Below, piece by piece: positions 34,813-46,082 of a DNA stretch of 64,000 nucleotides. The stretch spans positions 40,543 to 104,542 of the forward strand of contig NZ_ML014758.1 in NCBI RefSeq assembly GCF_003675895.1. Direction: 5' to 3'. The notes under the pieces are model-generated. The model ran no database searches and had not been told where the DNA came from. It was given only the letters and a program-made list of their open reading frames with translations. Position numbers and translations under genes: made by a program. The DNA comes from Parashewanella curva. Its GTDB lineage: Bacteria > Pseudomonadota > Gammaproteobacteria > Enterobacterales > Shewanellaceae. Within the stretch, counting starts at the first letter, position 1; each line of letters opens with the position of its first letter.

Positions 34813-36561
34813 ATGATCGATAGCCCGTTTAGGCTTCCAAGAAGAACGCCCTTTGGGATCGCTGAATCGGTTGTTGAGTGGGCGACAGGCCTTTCAACAC
34901 TGGAGTTATTGTATAAACAAGTTGCTCTGAAGAAAGACAGCTTTGAGTTTATGCATGAAGCATTAGCAAGAATTGGTACTCAATATAAAGTCGAGCATGG
35001 CTCGCTTGATAATATTCCCAATGAAGGTTCGGTTTTAATAGTTGCTAATCATCCGTTTGGAGGTATAGAAGGGATAATTCTCGCTTCATTAATTTCTAAA
35101 GTACGAAAAGATGTCAAAGTGCTCGCTAACGAATTGCTAAAGCGTATTCCAGAGCTGGATGAATTATTCATTGGTGTAAATGTTTTTAGTGGTGAGCAAG
35201 CAAGGCAAACCAATCGTAGAGCCATAAAAGAGGCAAACCAACATTTAAAAGATGGTGGAGTGTTGATTATCTTTCCTGCAGGGGAGGTGTCTTCGTGGCA
35301 AGCTAGTGAAAATAAAATTACAGATAGAGAATGGAGCAAGTCTGTCGCTAAATTTGTTAAACACGCAGAAGCAACAACTGTCCCTATTTTTATCAATGGG
35401 TTGAATAGCAAACTGTTTTATCAATTAGGGAGGATTCACCCGTTGCTTAGAACAGCACTGCTTGGACGAGAACTCCTTAATAAGTCTGGTGAGACTATTT
35501 CTGTTTCAATTGGTAACCCAATTGTTTATAGCGAAATCAAAGATTTTGATAAAGAAGAAGATATGACTCAATACTTTCGTTTAAACACTTATTTGATGGG
35601 AAGCGTGGCCAATAAGCAACAGTCAATACCACAAGGTAATGATGCAGAGCAGATTATTGTTCCGGTATCAGTTGATAAGTTAGAAAGCGAGCTGTTAACA
35701 ATTGAACACTATAAGCTGTTATCTCAAGGGGAATTCGAAGTCTATTGTGCACCTTCACTTGAGATCCCAAATATGATGCATGAAATTGGCCGTATTCGTG
35801 AAGAAAGCTTTAGGGAAGTTGGTGAAGGGAGTGGTTTAAGTTGTGATATAGACCGATTTGATCAGAATTATCATCAGCTTTTTGTTTGGCATAAAGGCAA
35901 TCGAGACTTAGTTGGCTGTTATCGACTAGGTTTGGTTGATCAGCTTATTGCTCAAGGAGGAATCGACGCTCTTTATTCTGCGAGTTTATTCCAATACGGT
36001 GAAGCGTTTATCGAAAGTTTAGGTCAATCAATTGAATTAGGGCGCTCAGTGGTGGCAAAACAGTATCAGCGCAACATGCATTCGTTACTCTTATTGTGGA
36101 AAGGGATTGCGAGTTTTGTGGAACAAAACCCCAAATACACGCATTTGTTTGGCCCTGTCAGCATTAGTAACGACTATAGTCCTGTTGCAAGGCAACTTAT
36201 CGCTTCTGTCATGTCAGTTAGTTATTATGATGATGAAAAAGCTAAGTTGGTGAAACCAACAACGCCGCTTGAAACGAGTGGTCAAGAGTTTTGGCGTTCA
36301 GATATGTTGAGTTCAATTTCTAAATTGCCACTTTTGTCAAAAGTATTGAGTCGCCTTGAACAAGGTTTAGGGTTACCCGTGTTGTTGAGGCAGTACTTAG
36401 GAATGAACGGTAAGTTGGTTTGCTTTAATGTTGACCCTGCATTTAATTTTGCTTTAGATGGTTTGATTGTGGTTGATTTGACGAGTGTGCCTGTTCGAAC
36501 CTTAGGTAAATATATGGGAAAAAAGCAGGCGCAAGAATATTTAGATGCTCATCAACAGTAA
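34813..36561 (+). CDS. olsF: Bifunctional acyltransferase, OlsF-like (ornithine lipid synthesis)
   Basis: A 582-residue fusion. The N-terminal half (about 60-270) is a PlsC/OlsA-like O-acyltransferase with VANHPFGGIEG (catalytic His), NVFSGEQARQTNRRAI, FPAGEVSSW and VPIFINGLNS. The C-terminal half (about 285-575) is an OlsB-like GNAT N-acyltransferase with EVYCAPSLEIPN, IREESFREVGEGSG, YRLGLVDQL and SIELGRSVVAKQYQ. This two-domain layout matches OlsF, which makes the phosphorus-free ornithine lipids. It has its own AAGGA site and no close co-directional partner. The lipid substrate is inferred from family. Confidence 0.8.
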   Translation: MIDSPFRLPRRTPFGIAESVVEWATGLSTLELLYKQVALKKDSFEFMHEALARIGTQYKVEHGSLDNIPNEGSVLIVANHPFGGIEGIILASLISKVRKDVKVLANELLKRIPELDELFIGVNVFSGEQARQTNRRAIKEANQHLKDGGVLIIFPAGEVSSWQASENKITDREWSKSVAKFVKHAEATTVPIFINGLNSKLFYQLGRIHPLLRTALLGRELLNKSGETISVSIGNPIVYSEIKDFDKEEDMTQYFRLNTYLMGSVANKQQSIPQGNDAEQIIVPVSVDKLESELLTIEHYKLLSQGEFEVYCAPSLEIPNMMHEIGRIREESFREVGEGSGLSCDIDRFDQNYHQLFVWHKGNRDLVGCYRLGLVDQLIAQGGIDALYSASLFQYGEAFIESLGQSIELGRSVVAKQYQRNMHSLLLLWKGIASFVEQNPKYTHLFGPVSISNDYSPVARQLIASVMSVSYYDDEKAKLVKPTTPLETSGQEFWRSDMLSSISKLPLLSKVLSRLEQGLGLPVLLRQYLGMNGKLVCFNVDPAFNFALDGLIVVDLTSVPVRTLGKYMGKKQAQEYLDAHQQ

Positions 36562-36584
36562 GCAATGAACATGACTCAGTTGAA

Positions 36585-37745
36585 CTATGAAGTACACCAA
36601 TCAAGATATTTTTTAGTAAGTTGTTGCCATTGTTGACTTAAATTTGGCTGGCTGTTTAACTGCTCTTTAAATTCAGTGATATATTCAGCAGATGATGCTA
36701 AGCTACAGAATTCTGTTAGCCTATGATCAAGACTAAGGATGATTTGTGCTCGTTTATTGGGGCAGTCTATTACTGATAAAATTGCTGAGATCCCTATGGC
36801 TGTTAAGTTAGGGACTAAACCTTTTAAATTTTCAATTGTACAGTTCTGAATTAATAAAATGAGAAGGGTTTTGTATTCTTCGAGAGGTTGATTGTTACAA
36901 ATGTCTTTTATTAATAAATGACGCTTGTTAGGAAGGAGTTCATTCACCATCGAAGACTTACTTTCATAATCAATAGAATTGAAAAAACAGTAAAGTTCTG
37001 AAGGTTCATTTACGCTCACTAATCTAAATAATACTTTTGCAGGCAAACCTGCTTTACACATTTCTTTATCAACGTTATTAAAAAGCATTCGAGCATAACC
37101 CAATTGTTTATTGTTGAATAACTTAATCGCTAATTGACGCTTTAAGCCCACAGAGCAAATTTCTGACAATGGCTCTTTTCCAAGTTCGTAGTAGAGTGTT
37201 CTCCCCCCATCTCCTGTAGTTATTTGCTCTTGCTCATCAATAACCTGCACTAAAGTATCAAGCAATATATTTTGTAATTGCTGATTGCTAGCTTGAGGCC
37301 AACAGTCAACCAGTTGTTTTTGGCTTAAACGTGGAATTAGGACTTTAAAATCGGTTATTAGTTCTTGTCTTAACATTTCTTTCGCAAGTTCAGGTATCAG
37401 GCTTTCCTTAAACTCTGATGGAAGATCTTCTAATACTCCTTCTCTCTCTAGAACCGGGACATTAAGTATTGTTTTTAACTGTTCTTGTTGTGTGCAGTTT
37501 TTAGTTAAATAAGAGACAAAGTACCGTTTACAGAGTGATTGAGTGCCTGAAAAAGTTAAGGGAGTAATGGTTTCATCCCTCACAAATTTCCTGATTCTTC
37601 TAACTGATATTAGCCCTTGTTGTTCTGAAGTCGTTATCTCAAATTCTTTTTTAAGCAAACAACATCTGCCAAAAGTGCGTCTGTCAACTTTTAAGGGAGT
37701 GACATTGGTTATGCAACTTTCAGAATCTACAGTTACACTTGCCAT
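36585..37745 (-). CDS. Hypothetical protein, unknown family
   Basis: A 386-residue mostly helical soluble protein, Leu- and Cys-rich, with no signal peptide or membrane segment and no recognised domain. The region 200-370 has loosely repeating helical hairpins (KRQLAIKLFNNKQLGYARML; KHELIKD-like). It lies on the minus strand between olsF and recR, where neither neighbour suggests a role. The gene is probably real given its length and composition. It resembles other lineage-specific proteins in this window in style only. Confidence 0.6.
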   Translation of the reverse strand: MASVTVDSESCITNVTPLKVDRRTFGRCCLLKKEFEITTSEQQGLISVRRIRKFVRDETITPLTFSGTQSLCKRYFVSYLTKNCTQQEQLKTILNVPVLEREGVLEDLPSEFKESLIPELAKEMLRQELITDFKVLIPRLSQKQLVDCWPQASNQQLQNILLDTLVQVIDEQEQITTGDGGRTLYYELGKEPLSEICSVGLKRQLAIKLFNNKQLGYARMLFNNVDKEMCKAGLPAKVLFRLVSVNEPSELYCFFNSIDYESKSSMVNELLPNKRHLLIKDICNNQPLEEYKTLLILLIQNCTIENLKGLVPNLTAIGISAILSVIDCPNKRAQIILSLDHRLTEFCSLASSAEYITEFKEQLNSQPNLSQQWQQLTKKYLDWCTS

Positions 37746-37878
37746 TTGTTATGCTCAAATTTAAGACCGTTAAAGTTATGCTAAGGAAAGATGAGCTGAA
37801 AATGAATCATGGTGATCAAAATTTAATGTTAAAATGATTTCTAGCGATAGATGTTGGCTTTAGCACTTAGGAATAATA

Positions 37879-38478
37879 ATGAAATTTAGCCCCCTTGTTG
37901 ATGAATTAATCCAGTCTTTACGTTGCTTACCCGGAGTTGGCCCTAAATCCGCACAACGTATGGCATTTCAATTATTAGAACGCGAACGTTCATCAGGTGC
38001 TCATTTAGCTGATACATTGGCAAAAGCGATGCGAGAAGTGGGTCATTGTCAGTCCTGTCGTACCTTTACTGAAGAAGAAAAGTGTTCAATTTGTGCCAGC
38101 AGTAAGCGTGGTAACTCAGAAACCATTTGTGTGGTAGAGACACCGGCAGATGTATTAGCGGTAGAGTCAGGCGGGCATTTCTCAGGCCGTTATTTTGTGT
38201 TACTTGGGCATTTATCGCCACTTGATGGTGTAGGGCCTGATGAATTAGGGCTGCATTTACTAGAGCAACATTTAGCTTCAGGTGATGTTAACGAACTGAT
38301 TTTGGCAACAAATCCAACGGTGGAAGGTGATGCTACCGCTCACTTTATTGGTGACATAGCTGCAAGGTATGAAGTGAAAGTGACTCGAATTGCTCACGGT
38401 GTTCCCGTTGGTGGAGAGCTTGAGTATGTGGATAGCACTACTTTGGCTTTGTCATTTACGGGAAGAAAGCAATTATAA
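37879..38478 (+). CDS. recR: Recombination mediator RecR
   Basis: Forms the RecFOR/RecOR complex that loads RecA at gaps. The 199 residues include the N-terminal helix-hairpin-helix ([20 protein letters not shown]), the four-Cys zinc module (CQSC ... CSIC), the Toprim domain ([44 protein letters not shown]) and the C-terminal Walker-B-like end ([20 protein letters not shown]). Normally directly behind ybaB, it is here about 19.5 kb away. Confidence 0.97.
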   Translation: MKFSPLVDELIQSLRCLPGVGPKSAQRMAFQLLERERSSGAHLADTLAKAMREVGHCQSCRTFTEEEKCSICASSKRGNSETICVVETPADVLAVESGGHFSGRYFVLLGHLSPLDGVGPDELGLHLLEQHLASGDVNELILATNPTVEGDATAHFIGDIAARYEVKVTRIAHGVPVGGELEYVDSTTLALSFTGRKQL

Positions 38479-38520
38479 GGAATGTATCTATATAGGAGAT
38501 GGTAATAGCAATATTGTTTT

Positions 38521-38904
38521 CTATTGGCTAGATGAAAAGCTTGTAGAGAGTAATCTCGAGTTTTTGAGCATGAACTTTTCTATGACTTGCTTTGCATCTT
38601 GAACACTAATAACTTCTTCGCCGCAGCTAGATAACTTGAAGCAGGTTAATTTGTAATCCAATAACGAGTATTTATCATCCTTTAGAGTGTATTTGAGATT
38701 GTGTGGTGGCTGTACAGCAAAGGCTTGAAATTGACTATTTGTACTGCCATAGAACTCAACAGCATAGAGAACTGTGAAGGTTGATGAGCAAGCACTATTG
38801 ACTGAACCAACCCATGTTTGTTGTTTCCATGGTTTATCTTGAGTTGCGAGTTCTTTTTGAAAAGTTAAAAGAGGAACATAATTTTTACTGCCACTCACGC
38901 TCAT
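38521..38904 (-). CDS. Hypothetical protein between recR and htpG
   Basis: A 127-residue beta-rich soluble protein, Ser/Thr/Gln-rich with a few Cys and no recognisable domain. GAGG eight bases before the ATG supports the start. It lies between recR and htpG, genes that are adjacent in E. coli, so it is a lineage-specific insertion. Function cannot be inferred. Confidence 0.55.
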   Translation of the reverse strand: MSVSGSKNYVPLLTFQKELATQDKPWKQQTWVGSVNSACSSTFTVLYAVEFYGSTNSQFQAFAVQPPHNLKYTLKDDKYSLLDYKLTCFKLSSCGEEVISVQDAKQVIEKFMLKNSRLLSTSFSSSQ

Positions 38905-39080
38905 TACTAAAACCTCACTGAAACCAGCTCCTAGTTATTATTCTCAACCATAGTAAACTTTTATCAAGTTACTTTTTTTTAATGTATTGATATATCTATG
39001 TATTGCTGAAAATTTCATTGCTGTTTCAGTGAGGTATGAATTCATATTTTAAGAAATATCTGTGGTTTTTTAACTTTCCC

Positions 39081-39108
39081 CTTGAAAACCCAAATCCATG
39101 CCCCATTT
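39081..39108 (+). promoter_or_regulatory. Sigma-32 heat-shock promoter of htpG
   Basis: CTTGAAA (39081-39087), a 13-base spacer, and CCCCATTT (39101-39108) fit the RpoH consensus almost perfectly, about 65 bases before the htpG ATG. Heat-shock control of htpG is known in relatives. Confidence 0.9.
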
Positions 39109-39172
39109 ATTTATTATTGAAGTGTTTTACGCGACATTTAGTCGCCATTAATAGTTAATAAAGGTTTTATTC

Positions 39173-41086
39173 ATGGCACAACAAGAAACTCATGGTTTTC
39201 AAACCGAAGTTAAGCAGTTACTCCAATTGATGATCCATTCTTTGTATTCAAACAAAGAGATTTTCTTACGTGAATTAGTTTCAAATGCTGCGGATGCAGC
39301 AGACAAGCTTCGATACAACGCCTTAACCAACGATGCCTTATACGAAGGTGATGGTGAATTAAGAGTTCGTGTAAGTGCGAATAAAGAAGCGGGTACAGTT
39401 ACCATTGAAGATAATGGTATCGGTATGACTCGTGACGGCGTGATTGAGCACTTAGGTACCATTGCCAAGTCTGGTACAGCTGAATTCTTTTCTAACTTAT
39501 CTGGTGACGCCGCTAAAGATTCACAACTGATTGGTCAATTCGGTGTTGGTTTCTACTCTGCCTTTATCGTTGCTAAAAAAGTAGCGGTTGAAACTCGTGC
39601 TGCGGGTCACGCTGCTGAAGAAGGCGTTAAATGGGAATCTGAAGGTGAAGGTGAGTTTTCTGTAGAAGACATCACTAAAAAAGGTCGCGGTACTAAAATC
39701 ACTCTATTCTTACGTGACGAAGAAAAAGAATTTGCGGATGACTGGCGTTTAAAGTCGATTATCACCAAATATTCAGATCATATCTCAATTCCTGTTGAAA
39801 TGTGGGAAGAGGGCAAGCCTGAGTCTGAAGGTCCTGACGGTGAAAAAATCGAAGCGACTGAAGGTGAATGGAAAGGCATGAACAAAGCCACAGCGCTTTG
39901 GACACGTAATAAATCAGACATTTCTGATGATGAATACAATGAATTCTACAAGCACGTTTCACACGATTATACCGATCCACTATTGTGGGCGCACAATCGA
40001 GTAGAAGGTAAGCATGAATACACGAGCTTGCTTTACATTCCATCAAAAGCACCTTGGGATTTGTGGAACCGCGATGCTAAGCAAGGTTTAAAACTGTTCG
40101 TACAACGTGTGTTTATTATGGATGATGCAGAGTCATTCATGCCATCATACCTACGTTTTGTTAAAGGTTTGATTGACTCAAACGATCTACCTTTGAACGT
40201 ATCTCGTGAGATCTTACAAGATAACAAAGTGACTCAATCTATGCGCAGTGGTATCACTAAGCGTGTATTGAGTATGCTAGAAAAGCTGGCGAAAAATGAT
40301 GCTGAGAAGTACCAGAAATTCTATGCTGAATTTGGTCAAGTGTTGAAAGAAGGTCCAGCTGAAGACTTTGCTAACAAAGAGCGTATCGCAGGTTTATTAC
40401 GTTTCTCTTCTACCAACGAAGATTCATCTGCTCCTACTACATCGCTTGAGCAGTACATCGAGCGCATGAAAGAAGGTCAAGAGAAGATTTACTATATCGT
40501 TGCTGATAGCTATGAGGCTGCGGCTCACAGTCCGCACCTTGAACTACTTCGTAAGAAGGGTATTGAAGTCATCTTAATGCACGATCGCATCGATGAATGG
40601 CTAGTAAATCACTTAAACGAATTTAAAGAGAAGAAGCTACATTCTGTAACTCAAGGCGACTTAGAGCTTGGTGATTTAGAAGATAAAGAAGAAAAAGAAG
40701 CAGCTGAAAAGCTTGCGGCTGACTCTGAAGCTCTAGTTAAGCGTGTAAAAAACGTACTTGCTGATAAAGTAAGTGATGTGAAAGTGACAACTCGTCTAAC
40801 TGACACTCCTGCTTGTGTGGTGACTGGTGAAGGTGAAATGTCATCTCAAATGATCAAACTAATGGAAGCGGCTGGTCAAGCAGTACCAGAAGTTAAGCCG
40901 TTGTTTGAAATCAACCCACAACACCCATTAATGGAGCGTTTAGATCAAGAACAAGACGAAGAAGCGTTTGCTGATTGGGCTAACTTGTTACTGCAACAAG
41001 CTCAGCTTTCTGAAAAAGGCAGCCTAGCAGATCCGTCTAATTTCATTAAATTAATGAACCAAATGTTGGTGGCGAGCTTAAAATAG
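39173..41086 (+). CDS. htpG: Chaperone HtpG (Hsp90)
   Basis: A 637-residue dimeric ATP-driven chaperone. The GHKL ATP site is intact ([58 protein letters not shown]). Then come the middle domain with the catalytic Arg region ([14 protein letters not shown]) and the C-terminal dimerisation domain. Length and motifs are normal. AAGG precedes the ATG. Confidence 0.98.
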   Translation: MAQQETHGFQTEVKQLLQLMIHSLYSNKEIFLRELVSNAADAADKLRYNALTNDALYEGDGELRVRVSANKEAGTVTIEDNGIGMTRDGVIEHLGTIAKSGTAEFFSNLSGDAAKDSQLIGQFGVGFYSAFIVAKKVAVETRAAGHAAEEGVKWESEGEGEFSVEDITKKGRGTKITLFLRDEEKEFADDWRLKSIITKYSDHISIPVEMWEEGKPESEGPDGEKIEATEGEWKGMNKATALWTRNKSDISDDEYNEFYKHVSHDYTDPLLWAHNRVEGKHEYTSLLYIPSKAPWDLWNRDAKQGLKLFVQRVFIMDDAESFMPSYLRFVKGLIDSNDLPLNVSREILQDNKVTQSMRSGITKRVLSMLEKLAKNDAEKYQKFYAEFGQVLKEGPAEDFANKERIAGLLRFSSTNEDSSAPTTSLEQYIERMKEGQEKIYYIVADSYEAAAHSPHLELLRKKGIEVILMHDRIDEWLVNHLNEFKEKKLHSVTQGDLELGDLEDKEEKEAAEKLAADSEALVKRVKNVLADKVSDVKVTTRLTDTPACVVTGEGEMSSQMIKLMEAAGQAVPEVKPLFEINPQHPLMERLDQEQDEEAFADWANLLLQQAQLSEKGSLADPSNFIKLMNQMLVASLK

Positions 41087-41096
41087 TTTGCGATTA

Positions 41097-41127
41097 ATTA
41101 AGGCGGGTTCTTCCCGCCTTAATTTTT
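41097..41127 (+). terminator. Intrinsic terminator after htpG
   Basis: AAGGCGGG/CCCGCCTT stem with a five-base loop, then AATTTTT, 13 bases after the htpG stop. Confidence 0.92.
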
Positions 41128-41152
41128 ACAGTCTAAAAATTTTCGCAGTGTT

Positions 41153-41420
41153 TATACTCGTGATACTTGAAGATGCAACTTTCAGGGCTTGTTCAGCGTT
41201 GCATTATTCGAGGCGTGAAAGTGCAGAACTAGCGGGCTAATTTAAGCTTTCACAACAACGAAGAATCAACGCTGAAAAGCCCACGAAGTGCGAGTTTAAT
41301 TGCCATTTACGCTGCGTTACTTAACCTTGAAATAGAATAACTATTCCTACGGATAAGTGCCTTGCCTAAATGGCAATTAATTCTCGCTGAAATCCTGCAT
41401 CTTCAGGTATCACGAGTATA
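41153..41420. repeat. Inverted-repeat element (MITE-like), family B, full length
   Basis: 268 non-coding bases with 25-bp terminal inverted repeats (24/25 match; left arm 41153-41177, right arm 41396-41420; outer TATACTCGTGATAC). A second internal pair, AATTGCCATTTA (41298-41309) and TAAATGGCAATT (41367-41378), suggests a folded interior. It separates htpG from the cnoX-like gene. No transposase ORF. Confidence 0.85.
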
Positions 41421-41432
41421 TATGGAAGTCCT

Positions 41433-42293
41433 ATGTCAAATATCATTGCCTTGACTAAAGAAAACATTCAACAAGTTGTCGATGCCTCAAAAGAGCATTT
41501 AGTTGTGATGGTCTTTACCTCACAGCAGCAACAAGAAACATTGGCATTTCAGCAGGAAATGCAAAATATTGCAGTTGAAAACAGTAGCCGTTTTATCTTG
41601 GCAACCGTAGATTGCGATACTCAAATCGAGATAGCTCAGTACTTCCAAATTCAATCATTGCCGACAACCTTGTTGTTAAGTAAAGGTCAGCCGATTGATG
41701 GATTTGCGGGTGTTAAGGCTCGTCTGGAAATCCTTGAGGTACTCGAAAAACATTTACCCGCTCAATGGCAACTGAATCTAGCTCAAGCGAAGCAGATCTT
41801 GGCTAAAGAAGAGCGAAATGCAGAAGAATTGAGCCAAGCATTAGAATTATTAAAAGCCGCTTATCAAGACTCACAGGTTGCGGAAGTCGCTTTGGCTTTT
41901 GCTGATGTCTCATTACTTGTGGGAGAAGTGGCTCAAGCTGAAACTTTGCTCGAAAGTATCGGATTGGCCAATCAAGACAGCTACTATCAAAGCTTAATGG
42001 CGAAATTGGATTTAGCCAAAGATGCGGCAGATACACCAGAGATCAGAGAGCTTCAGCAAGCGTTTGAAGCAACTCCTACAGATTTAGTTGTACTAACAAA
42101 TTTAGCCAAAGCATTACATCAAGTGAATCGTAATGAAGAAGCACTGGATTTACTCTTTACTGTGCTCAAAAAAGACATGTCGGCTCAAAATGGTGATGTT
42201 AAGCATGTGTTTATGGAAATCCTAACTGCGATAGGCCAAGGTAACACGCTGGCAAATCAATATCGTCGTCAACTGTATACGCTTTTATATTAA
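41433..42293 (+). CDS. CnoX/YbbN-like thioredoxin-TPR chaperone without redox Cys pair
   Basis: 286 residues: an N-terminal thioredoxin fold (about 1-110; FILATVDCDTQIEIAQYFQI followed by QSLPTTLLL) and C-terminal TPR-like helices (about 120-286). In YbbN/CnoX proteins this combination binds and protects clients for GroEL and DnaK. At the usual CXXC position the sequence is FTSQQQQE, so no disulfide chemistry is expected. The neighbouring htpG makes a proteostasis role plausible. Confidence 0.8.
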   Translation: MSNIIALTKENIQQVVDASKEHLVVMVFTSQQQQETLAFQQEMQNIAVENSSRFILATVDCDTQIEIAQYFQIQSLPTTLLLSKGQPIDGFAGVKARLEILEVLEKHLPAQWQLNLAQAKQILAKEERNAEELSQALELLKAAYQDSQVAEVALAFADVSLLVGEVAQAETLLESIGLANQDSYYQSLMAKLDLAKDAADTPEIRELQQAFEATPTDLVVLTNLAKALHQVNRNEEALDLLFTVLKKDMSAQNGDVKHVFMEILTAIGQGNTLANQYRRQLYTLLY

Positions 42294-42341
42294 TATTCTT
42301 GTAAATCAAAGGGAATTGGCTGATGCCTTTTCCCATTGCTT

Positions 42342-44186
42342 TCAGTCTTTTAGTTTTTCCGCTAATAATGTCACAATCTCTGTATGCCCATTAGCTTTAG
42401 CAAGGTCTAAAGGAGTAAGCCCATGAGTATCTTTTAGATTTTTGGTGCTGACTATTTTAAGTGCCTCTGTAACAATATCAAAATGCCCATGACATGCCGC
42501 ATGATGTAAAATAGTCCAACCGTTTTTATCCCTATCATTAGGGTTAACGGTTATTACACCTAATAACCTATTAAAAGTGGCTAAACAACCATTTTGTGCA
42601 GCGGCCATTAATGGAGTTACGCCATGGCAATCACTCTGATTTGCTGCAGCAGCATTATGTAGTAAGAGAGAGACCATATCAATGTGGCCATTGCTGGCAG
42701 CAATGAATAATAGTGTTTTGCCATCCTTACTCCTGATGTCAACTTCAGCACCGGAGTGAACGAGTTTCATGACGATAGGATAATGCCCGTTTTGTGCTGC
42801 ATAGTGTAAAGCTGACCAGCCATCTTTTGTTTGAATATCAGTGTTTGCTTTGGCAAGAAGTAATTGCTTTACAATATCGAGTTGTCCATTTTTAGCCGCA
42901 ATTTGTAACGCTGTGAATCCTCGTTTGTCTTGTTTATCAACAACTGCCCCCGCATCTAATAATTGCTTTACCACATCTGAAGAACCCAAGCCTGCAGCAA
43001 TTATCAGCGGTGTTTCTTCTTGATTTCTAACTCCATTTACATCAACGCCCACTTTTATACACATTTCAACTAAGTCGCTTTTATAGTTCTTTATCGCTTT
43101 AATAAAGTGTGGGGCAATAGCTTGTTGTTCTCGATGTGAACTGCAGAAAGCACCATTGGAAGTTAATAATTCGAGAGCTGGAATGTTGTTGCTCTGTATC
43201 GCGTAGTATAGAGGGGATTTACCGCTCGCATCTTGGGTGTTAGGGTCTGCTTTAGCTTTTAATAGTAGTTGCATTATTTCAAAGTGACCATGTCTTGATG
43301 CGCTAGCCAGTGGTGAAACTCCGTTTTGGTTTCGTATGTTCGGATTGGCTCCCGATCTTAGTAATAAGCGAACAATTTTTAGGTCTCCTTTATTTACCGC
43401 GTATTTTAACGGCGTAGTTGTTTGATTGTTTCGTGCATTGACCTCAGCTCCGTTAGCGAGCAATAGTCGAACAATTTGGGGGCGTTGACAACATACCGCA
43501 TATCCAAGTGGAGTATTCCCTAGATTGTTCTTGGCATTAACATTTGCACCTGCTCGTACAAAAGCTTGTATCGAACTTAAGCGGTTAGCCTCAATAGCGT
43601 CAAAAAATGCTTGTTCTACTCCCTGCTTTTGTTCATCTGCTGTTAAGCGTGCTCCATGTTCCATCAAAGTATTAGCGAGTTCAATATGTCCTTGCTGTAA
43701 TGCATAATATAGAGGAGAACCACCATATTGATCGGTAATGTTTAAGTTGACACCTTGTGTTATTAGACGTTGAACGCTGTGTAATTGACCATGTCGACAG
43801 CTATTAATCAGGGCCTGATGATTTGAATTTAATTTATTTTCAAGTTCTTTTAATTTTACTCTTGCTGCAATCAGCGGGTCTTTATTATGGCGAGTTAAGA
43901 CGGTGTTAGAAGCATAAGTTGGACTATGTCTAATCCATCTCAACTTTAACCGTTGTGAAGCAGAAGGCGTTTCAGATTTTGTTTGAATGTCGTTATGATG
44001 CAACCCTTGCATATAGACCTTAAATTTTCCTGACTTACCTTGCTTTACAGTAAAATCAGTATCTCCAATAGTTAGTGCTTCTGAGGTTTCATTGAGTTCG
44101 GCAACTCTAGAGATTAGATTAGTTGTTAGCGGGGTGGCTGCAAATGGTGAAGTATCAGAAGTGGTAAATCTGGAGCCAAGAGACAT
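42342..44186 (-). CDS. Ankyrin-repeat protein (about 15 repeats)
   Basis: A 614-residue protein. The first ~115 residues have no recognised domain (Thr/Ser-rich, then a basic stretch), followed by about 15 ankyrin repeats covering residues 118-614. Typical units are LGNTPLGYAVCCQRPQIVRL and DGWSALHYAAQNGHYPIVMK. There is no signal peptide or membrane segment. Long ankyrin proteins in bacteria often act on host proteins after secretion; sponge and amoeba symbionts are rich in them. It sits alone between the cnoX-like gene and adk. Whether it is secreted cannot be told from sequence. Confidence 0.9.
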   Translation of the reverse strand: MSLGSRFTTSDTSPFAATPLTTNLISRVAELNETSEALTIGDTDFTVKQGKSGKFKVYMQGLHHNDIQTKSETPSASQRLKLRWIRHSPTYASNTVLTRHNKDPLIAARVKLKELENKLNSNHQALINSCRHGQLHSVQRLITQGVNLNITDQYGGSPLYYALQQGHIELANTLMEHGARLTADEQKQGVEQAFFDAIEANRLSSIQAFVRAGANVNAKNNLGNTPLGYAVCCQRPQIVRLLLANGAEVNARNNQTTTPLKYAVNKGDLKIVRLLLRSGANPNIRNQNGVSPLASASRHGHFEIMQLLLKAKADPNTQDASGKSPLYYAIQSNNIPALELLTSNGAFCSSHREQQAIAPHFIKAIKNYKSDLVEMCIKVGVDVNGVRNQEETPLIIAAGLGSSDVVKQLLDAGAVVDKQDKRGFTALQIAAKNGQLDIVKQLLLAKANTDIQTKDGWSALHYAAQNGHYPIVMKLVHSGAEVDIRSKDGKTLLFIAASNGHIDMVSLLLHNAAAANQSDCHGVTPLMAAAQNGCLATFNRLLGVITVNPNDRDKNGWTILHHAACHGHFDIVTEALKIVSTKNLKDTHGLTPLDLAKANGHTEIVTLLAEKLKD

Positions 44187-45200
<1,014 letters not shown>

Positions 45201-45219
45201 ATTGCCAAGTGACATTACT

Positions 45220-45248
45220 AAAAAGCCTGCAGATTCGCAGGCTTTTTT
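45220..45248 (+). terminator. Intrinsic terminator after adk
   Basis: GCCTGC/GCAGGC stem (extended by A/T pairs) with a six-base loop and a run of six Ts. Confidence 0.92.
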
Positions 45249-45347
45249 GATCTAAGTTGAATTTGATATGAATCATTTTTAATTAGGTGTTCCAAAACTA
45301 GTTACTAAAATATTAATAACATTCTTTTAATTTGTTGGGTCATCTCT

Positions 45348-46082
45348 ATGGCTGTACAAGTACACTCCACAAAAGAGCATGATGACGCATATATTGAACA
45401 TTTGTATTATTGTAATATTTTTTTAAAAGGTATTGATAAAACACATGCTTCTATAGGTTTTGGTGGTGTAACATTTTGTATCAAGCCTTGTAAGGAAAGC
45501 GGTTCTAATCATTCTCGTTTTACTGTATTTGTTGCAAGAGTTAAACCGGATGCTAGCAGTGTGGCTACAGATACAAGGTTAGGCATACCACTGCCTGACT
45601 AAAAGACGTTAAATACTATAGCTGCGCAAACACGTGACCAATTTCAATGGATAATTAATCATGAAAATGTAAGGTCATATGCAAGTCATTTTCAGTTACT
45701 TTATCAGAGGAAGTCAAAACTAGAATGTTATGCTATGACTTCATGGATTAATCGATTACCCTGTAGTGTATTAGATCCGACTGTTCCCAGTAGTTGTTTT
45801 CTTTCAGTTTGTCCCAGTAAAAATGATTTTGTTGATGCGTATTTGAAATCAGTAAAGCTTAGAGGTGAAGCAATAACCAATCAAAATTTTTATTGTAAGG
45901 GTATCCACTTTAGGATTTATCCGCAGGTTAAACATAAGCAAGTCCAGTTAATAAGTTCACCACTGCAGGAAGACGTAGATGTAGGAAAATTAGTAATAGT
46001 CTTATCCGATTGGTTAAATAGTCAAGAGGCTACGATTAGTATTCAAGAAGCCGAGGGTGAACACGAGAAGCTTTTTCGATAG
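45348..46082 (+). pseudogene. Broken tandem paralogue of the following gene (single in-frame TAA)
   Basis: The frame from 45348 reads to TAA at 45600-45602 and continues open in the same frame to 46082. The translated codons after the stop (NTIAAQTRDQFQWIINHENV, then MTSWINRLPCSVLDPTVP) align with residues 80-235 of the gene at 46243, as does the part before it (IEHLYYCNIFLKGIDKTH). One base change therefore separates it from a ~244-residue protein homologous to the N-terminal half of its neighbour. It lacks the C-terminal half. Function unknown. Confidence 0.75.
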
